From Cyanobacteria bacterium M_surface_7_m2_040 (GTDB lineage Bacteria; Cyanobacteriota; Cyanobacteriia; PCC-6307; Cyanobiaceae), in contig VGPQ01000106.1 in assembly GCA_016882555.1 (NCBI GenBank), positions 1 through 5,687 of the forward strand: a DNA stretch of 5,687 bases, written 5' to 3'. A program made the position numbers and the translations under genes. The notes under the pieces are model-generated. The model saw only the letters and a program-made list of their open reading frames with translations. It made no database searches and was not told where the DNA came from. Shown here in pieces: positions 1-5,687 of this stretch (the stretch's first letter is position 1; every line of letters begins with the position of its first letter).

Positions 1-1
1 T

Positions 2-394
2 GGTGAATTTGCGCGGCTATGGCCCCAATGGGCCGACCACCCTCCCCTGGAGGCCGCCCAACAGGCCGCTGCCGACAGCGGTGTGGCCGTGCTGCTCAAG
101 GGAGCACGCAGCGTGATCGCCTCCCCCGAGGGTCAGCGCTGGCAGCTGCTGGCGGCGGCGGCCGCCAGCGCCCGCGCCGGCCTGGGAGACGTGCTGGCCG
201 GCTACGCCGCCGCCAAGGGAGCGATGGCCCTGGCCAGCGGTCGACGCTGCGATGCAGCCTGGCTGGCGGCAGCCGCGGCGGAGCATGCAGCCGCCGGACT
301 GCGCTGCAGCCGCACACCTGGCAGCAGCACCGCCCCTGCCGCCGTTGCAATGCAGCTTTGCCAGCATTTGCCAACGCAAACCAACCGCCAATAA
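2..394 (+). CDS. nnrD: ADP/ATP-dependent NAD(P)H-hydrate dehydratase, C-terminal part (5' end outside window)
   Basis: This is the last 130 codons of a ribokinase-fold NAD(P)H-hydrate dehydratase, the cytosolic repair enzyme that uses ADP or ATP to dehydrate the S-form of damaged NADHX/NADPHX. The visible part starts with GEFARLWPQW, matching the family's HxGEF(A/S)RL segment. VLLKGARSVIA follows, the family's KG-x-x-(S/T)-hydrophobic-I strand. Then comes RAGLGDVLAGY (codons at 173-205), the glycine-rich nucleotide/phosphate loop with its conserved Asp (codon 188-190). The usual form of that loop is GTGDVL; here Leu replaces Thr. The C-terminus is very alanine-rich and ends at TAA 392-394. 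Many bacterial homologues are fused to an N-terminal NAD(P)HX epimerase domain; whether this one is cannot be seen. Reading frame is open to the left edge. The family call is confident; activity is inferred. Confidence 0.85.
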   Translation, partial: GEFARLWPQWADHPPLEAAQQAAADSGVAVLLKGARSVIASPEGQRWQLLAAAAASARAGLGDVLAGYAAAKGAMALASGRRCDAAWLAAAAAEHAAAGLRCSRTPGSSTAPAAVAMQLCQHLPTQTNRQ

Positions 395-420
395 CTGCAA
401 AGCAACACAATCAAATCAGC

Positions 421-435
421 GGCAGAACCACTGCC
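421..435 (+). terminator. Possible short hairpin after nnrD
   Basis: GGCAG (421-425) and CTGCC (431-435) form a perfect 5-bp stem with a 5-nt loop, beginning 26 nt after the nnrD stop codon. No T-tract follows, so an intrinsic terminator is only weakly supported. It could equally be a leader structure of the downstream sigma factor mRNA, or chance. Confidence 0.22.
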
Positions 436-567
436 CCGCAATCGATCTGCCACATGCGATCGAACACTGGAACGCTTGTTTTGTATTGAATTGCAATCCA
501 AAGCTAAAGCGTTGCTGAAGTCACAGCTGTTTCGCAAACTTCAGAGGGATAGTCGTAGCCTTCCATC

Positions 568-572
568 AGGAG
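568..572 (+). promoter_or_regulatory. Shine-Dalgarno site of the sigma factor gene
   Basis: AGGAG lies 5 nt upstream of the ATG at 578. It decides the start: the frame is open upstream to a TTG at 476, but only the ATG has a ribosome binding site, and the protein then begins just before conserved region 1.2. It is the only clear Shine-Dalgarno sequence among the four gene starts visible here. Confidence 0.8.
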
Positions 573-577
573 TGGCG

Positions 578-1504
578 ATGAGCGCCTCAACGCTGCAAGG
601 GAGCGACAGCGCACGCCGTCGCGGCAGCGATCCGATCAGCTGGTACCTCGCCACCATCGGCCGTGAGCCCTTGCTGACTGCCGCGGAGGAGATCGAGCTC
701 GGCAATCAGGTGCAGGCCATGATGCAGCTGCTGGAGGCGGGAGAGCGCGACTTCAGCGAGAAGGAACGCAAAACGATTCGCATCGGGCGTCGCTCCAAGG
801 CGCGAATGATGAAGGCCAACCTGCGCCTGGTGGTCAGCGTCGCGAAGAAATACCAGGGCAAGGGGCTGGAACTGCTGGATCTGATCCAGGAAGGGTCACT
901 CGGGCTCGAGCGGGCCGTCGAGAAATTCGACCCAACCCGCGGCTACAAGTTTTCCACCTACGCCTTCTGGTGGATCCGCCAGTCGATGACGCGCGCGATC
1001 GCCTGCCAGTCGCGCACGATCCGGCTGCCGGTGCACCTGGGGGAGCGGCTCAGCGCCATCCGCAAGGTGAGCCTGGATCTGGCACACAAGCTTGGCGCCA
1101 TGCCCAGCCGCAGCGAAATCGCTGAAGCCATGGACATGCCCATCGAAGAATTGGACGGCCTGCTGCGCCAGGCCCTCACCACCTCCAGCCTGGATGCACC
1201 GGTGAATGGAGATGAAGGCCGCAGCTTCCTCGGCGACCTGATCGCCGACAACCCCGATGAAGAACCGCTCGATCGGGTGGAGAGGGGCATCCACCAGGAG
1301 CAGCTCGGCCGCTGGCTCAGCCACCTGAGCGATCAGGAGCGCCATGTGCTGCACCTGCGCTTCGGGCTCGATGGCGAAGAGCGCCACACCCTCGCCGAGA
1401 TCGGGCGCATGCTCGATGTCTCGCGCGAACGGGTGCGCCAGGTGGAGCTCAAGGCCCTGCGCAAGCTGCGCAACCTGACCCGGCGCATGCCCAGCAATCT
1501 CTGA
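578..1504 (+). CDS. Group 2 (RpoD-like, non-essential class) RNA polymerase sigma-70 factor
   Basis: A 308-residue sigma factor that binds core RNA polymerase and recognises promoter -10 and -35 elements. Domains in order: region 1.2 (about 18-50, SDPISWYLATIGREPLLT, then EEIELG); region 2 (about 73-145), with NLRLVVSVAKKY, core-binding DLIQEGSLGLERAVEKFD and the -10-reading/melting segment YKFSTYAFWWIRQSMTRAI; region 3 (about 150-225, IRLPVH onward); region 4 (about 245-300), with TLAEIGRMLDVSRERVRQVE as the -35-binding helix-turn-helix (RERVRQ at 283-288). Region 1.1 is absent and the protein is short, as in cyanobacterial group 2 sigma factors (SigB/C/D/E relatives), which respond to light, nutrient or stress state. 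Which paralogue this is cannot be decided from the sequence, so no symbol is given. The long AT-richer upstream spacer suggests its own promoter. It converges with pdhA, 15 bp between stops. Confidence 0.93.
   Translation: MSASTLQGSDSARRRGSDPISWYLATIGREPLLTAAEEIELGNQVQAMMQLLEAGERDFSEKERKTIRIGRRSKARMMKANLRLVVSVAKKYQGKGLELLDLIQEGSLGLERAVEKFDPTRGYKFSTYAFWWIRQSMTRAIACQSRTIRLPVHLGERLSAIRKVSLDLAHKLGAMPSRSEIAEAMDMPIEELDGLLRQALTTSSLDAPVNGDEGRSFLGDLIADNPDEEPLDRVERGIHQEQLGRWLSHLSDQERHVLHLRFGLDGEERHTLAEIGRMLDVSRERVRQVELKALRKLRNLTRRMPSNL
995..1002. repeat. HIP1 palindrome (GCGATCGC)
   Basis: This is a perfect copy of the octamer known as HIP1, the highly iterated palindrome over-represented in many cyanobacterial genomes. 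It lies inside the sigma factor gene. A second copy is at 4396-4403. Two copies exceed base-composition expectation modestly, so this is weak lineage support only. Confidence 0.45.
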
Positions 1505-1523
1505 AGGCTCGACGCCGGTTCAG
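1501..1523. terminator. Hairpin spanning both convergent stop codons (possible bidirectional terminator)
   Basis: CTGAAGGC (1501-1508) pairs with GCC (1514-1516) and TTCAG (1519-1523), with GG (1517-1518) bulged. This gives an 8-bp stem around the loop TCGAC. The hairpin includes the sigma factor stop (1502-1504) and the pdhA stop (1520-1522) and can form in transcripts from either strand. No T-run flanks it on either side, so it is not a classical intrinsic terminator. It may instead block read-through or protect 3' ends. Confidence 0.4.
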
Positions 1524-2635
1524 TCTTCGGCCCAGATGTAGCGGGTGAGCTCCTCGGGCTTGGGCTCCGGCGCGGCCAGGGCGAAGTCGACGCAATCGGC
1601 GACTTCGGCATCGATCTCCTTGTCGATCGCCTGCAGCTCCTCGGCGCTGGCGAGGGCCTGCTCGATCAGTTGGGCGGCCAGGCGCTTGATCGGATCACGC
1701 TTGGCCCAGAACTCCTTCTCGGCCTCGGCGCGCAGCTCATCGGGGTCGGCCAGGGAATGGCCCCTGTAGCGGTAGGTGAGGCATTCGAGCAGGGTCGGGC
1801 CCTCACCCGCCCGGGCCCGCTCGATCGCGCGCTGGGCGGCTGCGCGCACGGCCAGCACATCCATGCCATCGACTTCTTCACCGGCCATGCCGAAGGCTGC
1901 GGCCTTGCGCCAGATCTCGGGGTCACTGGTGGCGCGGTTGTGGTCCATGCCGATGGCCCACTTGTTGTTTTCCACCACAAACAGGATCGGCAGCTTCCAC
2001 AGGGCCGCCATGTTGAGGCACTCGTAGAACTGACCGATGTTGCAGGTGCCATCGCCGAAGAAGGCGGCGGTGACCGCATCACTGCTGGCGTCACCGAGCG
2101 CGTCGCGCTTGTAGCGGCTGGTGAACGCGGCGCCGAGGGCCACCGGAATGCCCTCGCCGATGAAGGCATAGCCGCCCAGCAGATGGTGCTCCTTGGAGAA
2201 CAGGTGCATGGAGCCGCCCCGCCCCTTGCTGCAACCGGTTTCCTTGCCGAACAGCTCGCTCATCACCTCGCGGGCCGGCACGCCGGCGCTGAGGGCGTGC
2301 ACGTGGTCGCGGTAGGTGCTGCAGAACCAGTCGTGCTGGGCCTTCATCGCCTTGATGACGCCGGTGCTGACCGCTTCCTGCCCGTTGTAGAGGTGCACGA
2401 AGCCAAACATCTTGCCGCGGTAATACATCTCGGCGCACTTGTCTTCGAAGCGCCGACCAAGAACCATGTCGCGGTAGAGCATCAGGCCCTCGTCGCGGCT
2501 CACCACCGCTGGCGTCGCGGGATACAGGTTCTCCAGCCGCTCGGCGTGGGGGCCTGCCACATGGGTGGAGTCGGCCGAGCAGGCGGGGGCACCTGAGGCG
2601 GCCGCGAGATCTCGGCTCATGTCTGCCTGGGTCAT
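1520..2635 (-). CDS. pdhA: Pyruvate dehydrogenase E1 component, alpha subunit
   Basis: A 371-residue thiamine-diphosphate (ThDP) enzyme subunit. With E1-beta (PdhB, not in this window) it decarboxylates pyruvate and transfers the acetyl group to E2 lipoate, yielding acetyl-CoA in the cytoplasm. Visible motifs: [18 protein letters not shown] (58-75), HLYNGQEA (81-88), [10 protein letters not shown] (138-147), the ThDP/Mg-binding motif GDGTCNIG (194-201) through ENN (222-224), and the YRYRGHS loop (288-294) that in eukaryotic E1-alpha carries regulatory phosphorylation. All catalytic motifs are intact. The first 30 residues are variable and Ala/Ser-rich. The ATG at 2635 has no Shine-Dalgarno sequence; a second in-frame ATG at 2620 (Met6) is a possible alternative. 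The gene is divergent from ftn2 and convergent with the sigma factor, so it is probably monocistronic. PdhA unlinked to PdhB is usual in cyanobacteria. Confidence 0.96.
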   Translation of the reverse strand: MTQADMSRDLAAASGAPACSADSTHVAGPHAERLENLYPATPAVVSRDEGLMLYRDMVLGRRFEDKCAEMYYRGKMFGFVHLYNGQEAVSTGVIKAMKAQHDWFCSTYRDHVHALSAGVPAREVMSELFGKETGCSKGRGGSMHLFSKEHHLLGGYAFIGEGIPVALGAAFTSRYKRDALGDASSDAVTAAFFGDGTCNIGQFYECLNMAALWKLPILFVVENNKWAIGMDHNRATSDPEIWRKAAAFGMAGEEVDGMDVLAVRAAAQRAIERARAGEGPTLLECLTYRYRGHSLADPDELRAEAEKEFWAKRDPIKRLAAQLIEQALASAEELQAIDKEIDAEVADCVDFALAAPEPKPEELTRYIWAED

Positions 2636-2730
2636 CAGTCAACTGTACGGGGTCCATTCACAACTTCCGCACGCTGGCGAGCCAAAACCGTTGACACTGC
2701 TTACAGTCAGCGCCGAGTCAGCGACCCGGG
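2636..2730. promoter_or_regulatory. Divergent pdhA / ftn2 control region
   Basis: This 95-bp spacer must hold the promoters of both pdhA (leftward) and ftn2 (rightward). Seen: a perfect TTGACA (2691-2696, + strand) with no good -10 at 16-18 bp; TACAGT on the + strand (2702-2707) and on the - strand (2647-2642), facing outward; AGTCA at 2637-2641, 2705-2709 and 2716-2720; AGTCAGCG directly repeated at 2705-2712 and 2716-2723; an imperfect dyad TGA-ca-CTG-ctta-CAG-TCA (2692-2709); and CAGT-ca-ACTG (2636-2645) beside the pdhA ATG. The location is certain from gene orientation; the role of each element is inference. Confidence 0.5.
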
Positions 2731-4806
2731 TTGGAACTGCCGATCGATCACTTCCGCCTGCTCGGAGTGAGTCCGACCACCGACGCGCAGGCCGCCCTGC
2801 AGATGCTGCAGCAACGGCTCGATCGGGTGCCAACCGATGGCTACAGCCTGGACGCCCTGGATGCGCGTGCCGAGCTGCTGCGCAGCAGTGCTGATCTGCT
2901 CAGCGACAGCGAACGCCGTCGCAGGTATGAAACGGACCTCACCACCTTGAGCAGTGGCGGCGGCGTGATCCCTGCCCTCGACATCCCCAGCAGCCTGGAG
3001 GTGGGTGGTCTGCTGCTGCTGCTGGAAGCCGGCCAGGCGCTGGAATGCTTTGAACTGGCCAGCCGCTGCCTGCAGCCCCCGCGCGCGCCGGCCCTGGGCA
3101 GCAGCCGCGAAAGCGACCTCACCCTGGTGGCAGCCCAGGCCGCCCTGGCCGCGGCCCAGGAGCTGCAAAGCCAGCGCCGCTACGAAGCGGCCGCCCAGGT
3201 GCTGCAGCAGGGTCAGCAGCTGCTGCAGCGCATGGGCCAGCTGCCGCAGCTGCGCCAGCAACTGGGCGAAGCCTTCGAGGCGCTGGGCCCCTACCGCGTG
3301 CTCGACCTGCTGAGCAGGCCGCTCACCGCCACGGCTGAACGCAGCGAAGGTCTGCGGCTGCTGGCCGACCTGGTGCAGGCGCGCGGCGGCCTGGAAGGCA
3401 GCGCCGACCGGCACCTGAGCCGCGAGGAATTCCAGACCTTCTTCAAGCAGATCCGTGGCTTTCTGACCGTGCAGGAGCAGGTGGATCTGTTCACCGCCTG
3501 GGCCGAGGCCTCTGCCGCTGCCGACTTTCTCGCCACCACGGCGCTGACCGCTTCAGGGTTTGTGCAGCGCAAACCCGATCGCATCGCCGCAGCCCTGGGC
3601 CGGCTCGAAGCCAGCAACCAGCGCGGCACCGAAACCCTCAAGGCGGCCCTGCAGCTCTTGCTGGGCCAGGTGGAGCGGGCGCAGGCGAGCTTCCAGGCGG
3701 GCGCCAGTCCCGAGCTGCTGGCCTGGGCCTCCCAGCAGAGCAGCGATCCCCTGGCCCAGCTGTGCGCCTACTGCAGCGATTGGTTGCAGCGCGATGTGCT
3801 GCCGGGCTATCGCGATCTCGACGCCGAGGCCGACCTCGATGCCTATTTCGCCGATCGCGACGTGCAGGCCTTCATTGAGGCTAAGGATCCTGCTGCAGTG
3901 GGCCCTGCCGCGGAATCGCCCGCGGCTGCCGGCAGCAACCCGTTCGGCGGCAATCCGTTTGAAGGTCTGTTTTCAGGCCTTGGGCTCCAGCCCCCCCTGA
4001 ACAGCCCACCCCCCGAGGCGCTGCTGAGCGACGAGGACCTCGAGCAGAGCCTCGATGCCGATGAAGCGCTCAACGAAGCGCTCAACGACGACGACAACGC
4101 CAACAACACCGGCCTCCCCGGCAGGCTCAGCGCCCTGTGGAGCGACCTCTGGCATGCATGGCAGTGGCCCCAGTGGCCAGGGCCAGCCTGGGAGCGCCCA
4201 TCGTGGCTGCCCAGACCCGGCCAGGCTGATTGGCGAATCGCAGCATCGGCGGCCCTGGGTGCCGGCGTGCTGGCCGGAGTGGCCGCCATAGCGTTGCGGC
4301 AACCCTGGCGTCAGCCCCAGCCCCTGGCCGTGCAACCGGCAGCCCAGCCAAGCCAACCGGCACCAAAGCCCAAGGCCCCAGCACCGCTGACTGCCGCGAT
4401 CGCCGAACTGCCGTTGACGGTCGCCGAACCCAGCGACGCGCAGATCAAGGCGCTGCTGGAGGCCTGGCTGGCGGCCAAGGCTGCCGTTCTGGCCGGCCGT
4501 GAGAGCAGCCTGCCGCTGGGCGATCTGGCCCGCGACCCGCAGGTGCAACGACTGGAAGCCGAGCGCAGCGGCGACGCCGCGCGGGGCGAGACCCAGAAGG
4601 TCGACGCCAGCATCACCGCGCTCGAGGTGCTGGAGCGCAGCCCCAACCGCTTGGCGGTGCGGGTCAGCCTCCAATACAGCGACAGCCGCCTCAGTCGATC
4701 CGGCGACACGATCGCCCGCACCGAGCCGACCACCCTGGTGAACCGTTACGTGTTCGCCCGCGATGGGCAGACCTGGCGGCTCGTGGCCTTCAGCCGCAGC
4801 AGCTGA
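2731..4806 (+). CDS. ftn2: Ftn2/ZipN/ARC6-family cell division protein (J-like, membrane-anchored, IMS domain)
   Basis: A 691-residue homologue of cyanobacterial Ftn2 (ZipN) and plant ARC6, which tethers and stabilises the FtsZ ring at the membrane. Layout: J-like domain 1-70 beginning LPIDHFRLLGV, with no HPD tripeptide, so Hsp70 stimulation is unlikely; alpha-helical, Gln/Ala-rich region about 90-190; conserved core about 232-290 (EFQTFFKQIRGFLTVQEQ; GFVQRKPDRI); Gly/Pro linker with two NPF motifs (403-410); acidic stretch 433-455; Trp-rich stretch 470-492; a single membrane helix about 502-522; Pro/Ala/Lys linker; and a C-terminal IMS (DUF4101) domain about 566-690 ending RYVFARDGQTWRLVAFSRSS. 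By family topology, the N-part faces the cytoplasm and FtsZ, and the IMS domain the periplasm. The TTG start is chosen because it immediately precedes the conserved N-terminus and the frame closes at 2692-2694; no Shine-Dalgarno is visible. Confidence 0.93.
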   Translation: MELPIDHFRLLGVSPTTDAQAALQMLQQRLDRVPTDGYSLDALDARAELLRSSADLLSDSERRRRYETDLTTLSSGGGVIPALDIPSSLEVGGLLLLLEAGQALECFELASRCLQPPRAPALGSSRESDLTLVAAQAALAAAQELQSQRRYEAAAQVLQQGQQLLQRMGQLPQLRQQLGEAFEALGPYRVLDLLSRPLTATAERSEGLRLLADLVQARGGLEGSADRHLSREEFQTFFKQIRGFLTVQEQVDLFTAWAEASAAADFLATTALTASGFVQRKPDRIAAALGRLEASNQRGTETLKAALQLLLGQVERAQASFQAGASPELLAWASQQSSDPLAQLCAYCSDWLQRDVLPGYRDLDAEADLDAYFADRDVQAFIEAKDPAAVGPAAESPAAAGSNPFGGNPFEGLFSGLGLQPPLNSPPPEALLSDEDLEQSLDADEALNEALNDDDNANNTGLPGRLSALWSDLWHAWQWPQWPGPAWERPSWLPRPGQADWRIAASAALGAGVLAGVAAIALRQPWRQPQPLAVQPAAQPSQPAPKPKAPAPLTAAIAELPLTVAEPSDAQIKALLEAWLAAKAAVLAGRESSLPLGDLARDPQVQRLEAERSGDAARGETQKVDASITALEVLERSPNRLAVRVSLQYSDSRLSRSGDTIARTEPTTLVNRYVFARDGQTWRLVAFSRSS
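4063..4086 (+). repeat. Perfect 12-bp tandem duplication inside ftn2
   Basis: GAAGCGCTCAAC occurs twice in succession (4063-4074 and 4075-4086), encoding EALN-EALN (residues 445-452) within the acidic linker. It is in-frame and identical at nucleotide level, which suggests recent slippage or duplication rather than an old protein repeat. Confidence 0.85.
4396..4403. repeat. HIP1 palindrome (GCGATCGC), second copy
   Basis: A perfect HIP1 octamer within the ftn2 segment coding for the linker before the IMS domain. See the copy at 995-1002; near matches with one base changed also occur (for example 455-462). Confidence 0.45.
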
Positions 4807-4829
4807 GGCCAACCGGGCTTGGCCGTCAG
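4803..4829 (+). terminator. Hairpin starting at the ftn2 stop codon
   Basis: CTGAGGCCAA (4803-4812) pairs with TTGGCC (4819-4824) and TCAG (4826-4829), with G4825 bulged: a 10-bp stem and 6-nt loop, with the stop TGA (4804-4806) inside the 5' arm. No T-tract follows directly; a TTTTT run lies 28 nt further on (4858-4862). AACCGG (4811-4816) could alternatively pair with CCGGTT (4854-4859) next to that T-run, but with a long loop. Termination or attenuation between ftn2 and ffh is possible but unproven. Confidence 0.45.
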
Positions 4830-4892
4830 GGACATCCTGGCTGCAACCAGCGGCCGGTTTTTACGATCGGAGCACTTCACGGCCCTGATCTG

Positions 4893-5687
4893 GTGTTCGA
4901 CGAGCTTTCGCAGCGGTTTGAGGAGGCGGTCAAGAGCCTCAGGGGCCAGGCCACCATCAGCGACACCAACGTCGAGGGGGCGCTCAAGGACGTGCGCCGG
5001 GCCCTGCTCGAAGCCGACGTCAGCCTGCCGGTGGTGCGCGAGTTCGTCGATGAAGTGCGGCGCAAGGCCGTCGGCACCGAGGTGGTGCGCGGCATCAGCC
5101 CCGATCAGAAGTTCATTCAGGTGGTCCACGACCAGCTGGTCGAGACCATGGGCGGCGAAAACGCCCCCCTGGCCGCCGGCGGCAAACCCGGCGAGCCCTC
5201 GGTGGTGCTGATGGCCGGCCTGCAGGGCGCCGGCAAGACCACCGCCACCGCCAAGCTCGGCCTGCACCTGAAAGACCAGGGCCGCAAGACCCTGCTGGTG
5301 GCCGCCGATGTCTACCGGCCCGCCGCCATCGACCAGCTGCAGACCCTGGGCGGCCAGATCGGCGTCGAGGTGTTCAGCCTCGGTGCCGAGGCCAAGCCCG
5401 AAGACATCGCCGCCGCTGGCATCGCCAAGGCCAAGGCCGAAGACTTCGACACGGTGCTGATCGACACCGCCGGTCGCCTCCAGATCGACACGGCGATGAT
5501 GGAGGAGATGGTGCGGATCCGCACCGCTGCCCAGCCCGATGAGGTGCTGCTGGTCGTCGATTCGATGATCGGCCAGGAAGCGGCCGAGCTCACCCGCGCC
5601 TTCCATGAGCAGGTGGGCATCACCGGCGCGGTGCTGACCAAGCTCGACGGCGATTCCCGCGGCGGGGCGGCCCTGTCGATCCGCAAG
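4893..5687 (+). CDS. ffh: Signal recognition particle GTPase Ffh (SRP54), N-terminal 265 codons
   Basis: The GTPase subunit of the bacterial signal recognition particle. It binds signal sequences on ribosomes with the SRP RNA and docks on FtsY to deliver membrane proteins. Visible: the N domain (1-90), starting MFDELSQRFEEAVKSLRG and carrying ALLEADVSLPVV; and most of the G domain, with P-loop GLQGAGKTT (109-117), G2/insertion segment DVYRPAAIDQL (139-149), G3 DTAGR (191-195), G4 TKLDGD (249-254) and RGGAALSIRK at the window edge. The closing G-domain motif and the methionine-rich M domain lie beyond the window. The GTG start is supported because MFDELS is the normal N-terminus and no ATG occurs in frame upstream back to the ftn2 end; no Shine-Dalgarno is visible. 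The 86-bp spacer after ftn2 leaves open either read-through or a separate promoter. All catalytic motifs are intact. Confidence 0.96.
   Translation, partial: MFDELSQRFEEAVKSLRGQATISDTNVEGALKDVRRALLEADVSLPVVREFVDEVRRKAVGTEVVRGISPDQKFIQVVHDQLVETMGGENAPLAAGGKPGEPSVVLMAGLQGAGKTTATAKLGLHLKDQGRKTLLVAADVYRPAAIDQLQTLGGQIGVEVFSLGAEAKPEDIAAAGIAKAKAEDFDTVLIDTAGRLQIDTAMMEEMVRIRTAAQPDEVLLVVDSMIGQEAAELTRAFHEQVGITGAVLTKLDGDSRGGAALSIRK

Noticed and set aside
476..577. A 34-codon N-terminal extension of the sigma factor from a TTG at 476
   Set aside because: There is no ribosome binding site at 476, the extension does not resemble sigma region 1.1, and the ATG at 578 has AGGAG at ideal spacing.
1670..2596. 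A 308-codon open frame on the + strand opposite pdhA
   Set aside because: It is antisense to an intact, motif-complete pdhA; such long shadows are expected from GC-rich third positions, and its translation shows no recognisable domain.
2691..2720. Classical sigma-70 promoter built on TTGACA at 2691
   Set aside because: No TATAAT-like hexamer occurs at 16-18 bp downstream, so I did not annotate it as a defined promoter; it is only noted in the control region.
3010..3024. CTG trinucleotide run (five copies)
   Set aside because: It is simply consecutive Leu codons in a helical part of Ftn2; GC-rich codon bias explains it.
3973..4812. A 279-codon open frame on the - strand opposite ftn2
   Set aside because: It is the antisense shadow of the ftn2 linker/IMS region: Gly/Leu/Gln-rich with no family resemblance.
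4819..5211. A + strand frame starting at a TTG before ffh
   Set aside because: It overlaps ffh in another frame and has an Arg/Ser/Ala-rich, motif-free product.
4746..5606. A 286-codon open frame on the - strand opposite ffh
   Set aside because: It is antisense to highly conserved Ffh motifs; the His/Gly/Ala-rich product is typical of GC-rich shadow frames.
1..5687. Mobile element, CRISPR array, tRNA or defence gene
   Set aside because: I saw no terminal repeats with a transposase, no spaced repeats, no cloverleaf-like sequence and no defence-family motif; coding density is filled by five housekeeping genes.

Overview
This window looks like chromosomal DNA from a high-GC unicellular alpha-cyanobacterium (Cyanobium / subcluster 5 Synechococcus type). 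The main evidence is a cyanobacteria/plastid-specific division protein (Ftn2, also called ZipN or ARC6), a cyanobacterial group 2 sigma factor, cyanobacterial-style PdhA and Ffh proteins, and strongly GC-rich third codon positions. The genus is inferred from protein flavour; no rRNA gene is present to confirm it.

Layout. At 2-394 (+) is the C-terminal end of an NAD(P)H-hydrate dehydratase (nnrD), cut by the left window edge. A 183-bp, more AT-rich spacer follows, and then a complete 308-residue group 2 sigma-70 factor at 578-1504 (+) with a clear ribosome binding site. It converges, with only 15 bp between stop codons, on pdhA at 1520-2635 (-), the E1-alpha subunit of pyruvate dehydrogenase. 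A hairpin spans both stops. A 95-bp divergent control region (2636-2730) separates pdhA from ftn2 at 2731-4806 (+), a 691-residue membrane-anchored FtsZ-ring protein with a TTG start. A second hairpin starts at the ftn2 stop. After 86 bp comes ffh at 4893 (+, GTG start), the SRP54 GTPase, cut by the right edge after its G domain.

The genes are housekeeping functions: nicotinamide nucleotide repair, transcription initiation, acetyl-CoA supply, cell division and membrane protein targeting. They do not form an evident single pathway. Only ftn2 and ffh are co-oriented neighbours that could share a transcript, and the hairpin plus a T-run in their spacer argues for at least partial separation.

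I found no mobile element, CRISPR array, RNA gene or defence system, and nothing that looks like a previously undescribed system. The observations most worth a second look are a tryptophan-rich stretch before the Ftn2 membrane helix, a repeated AGTCA-containing element in the pdhA/ftn2 divergent region, and stop-codon hairpins without adjacent T-tracts.
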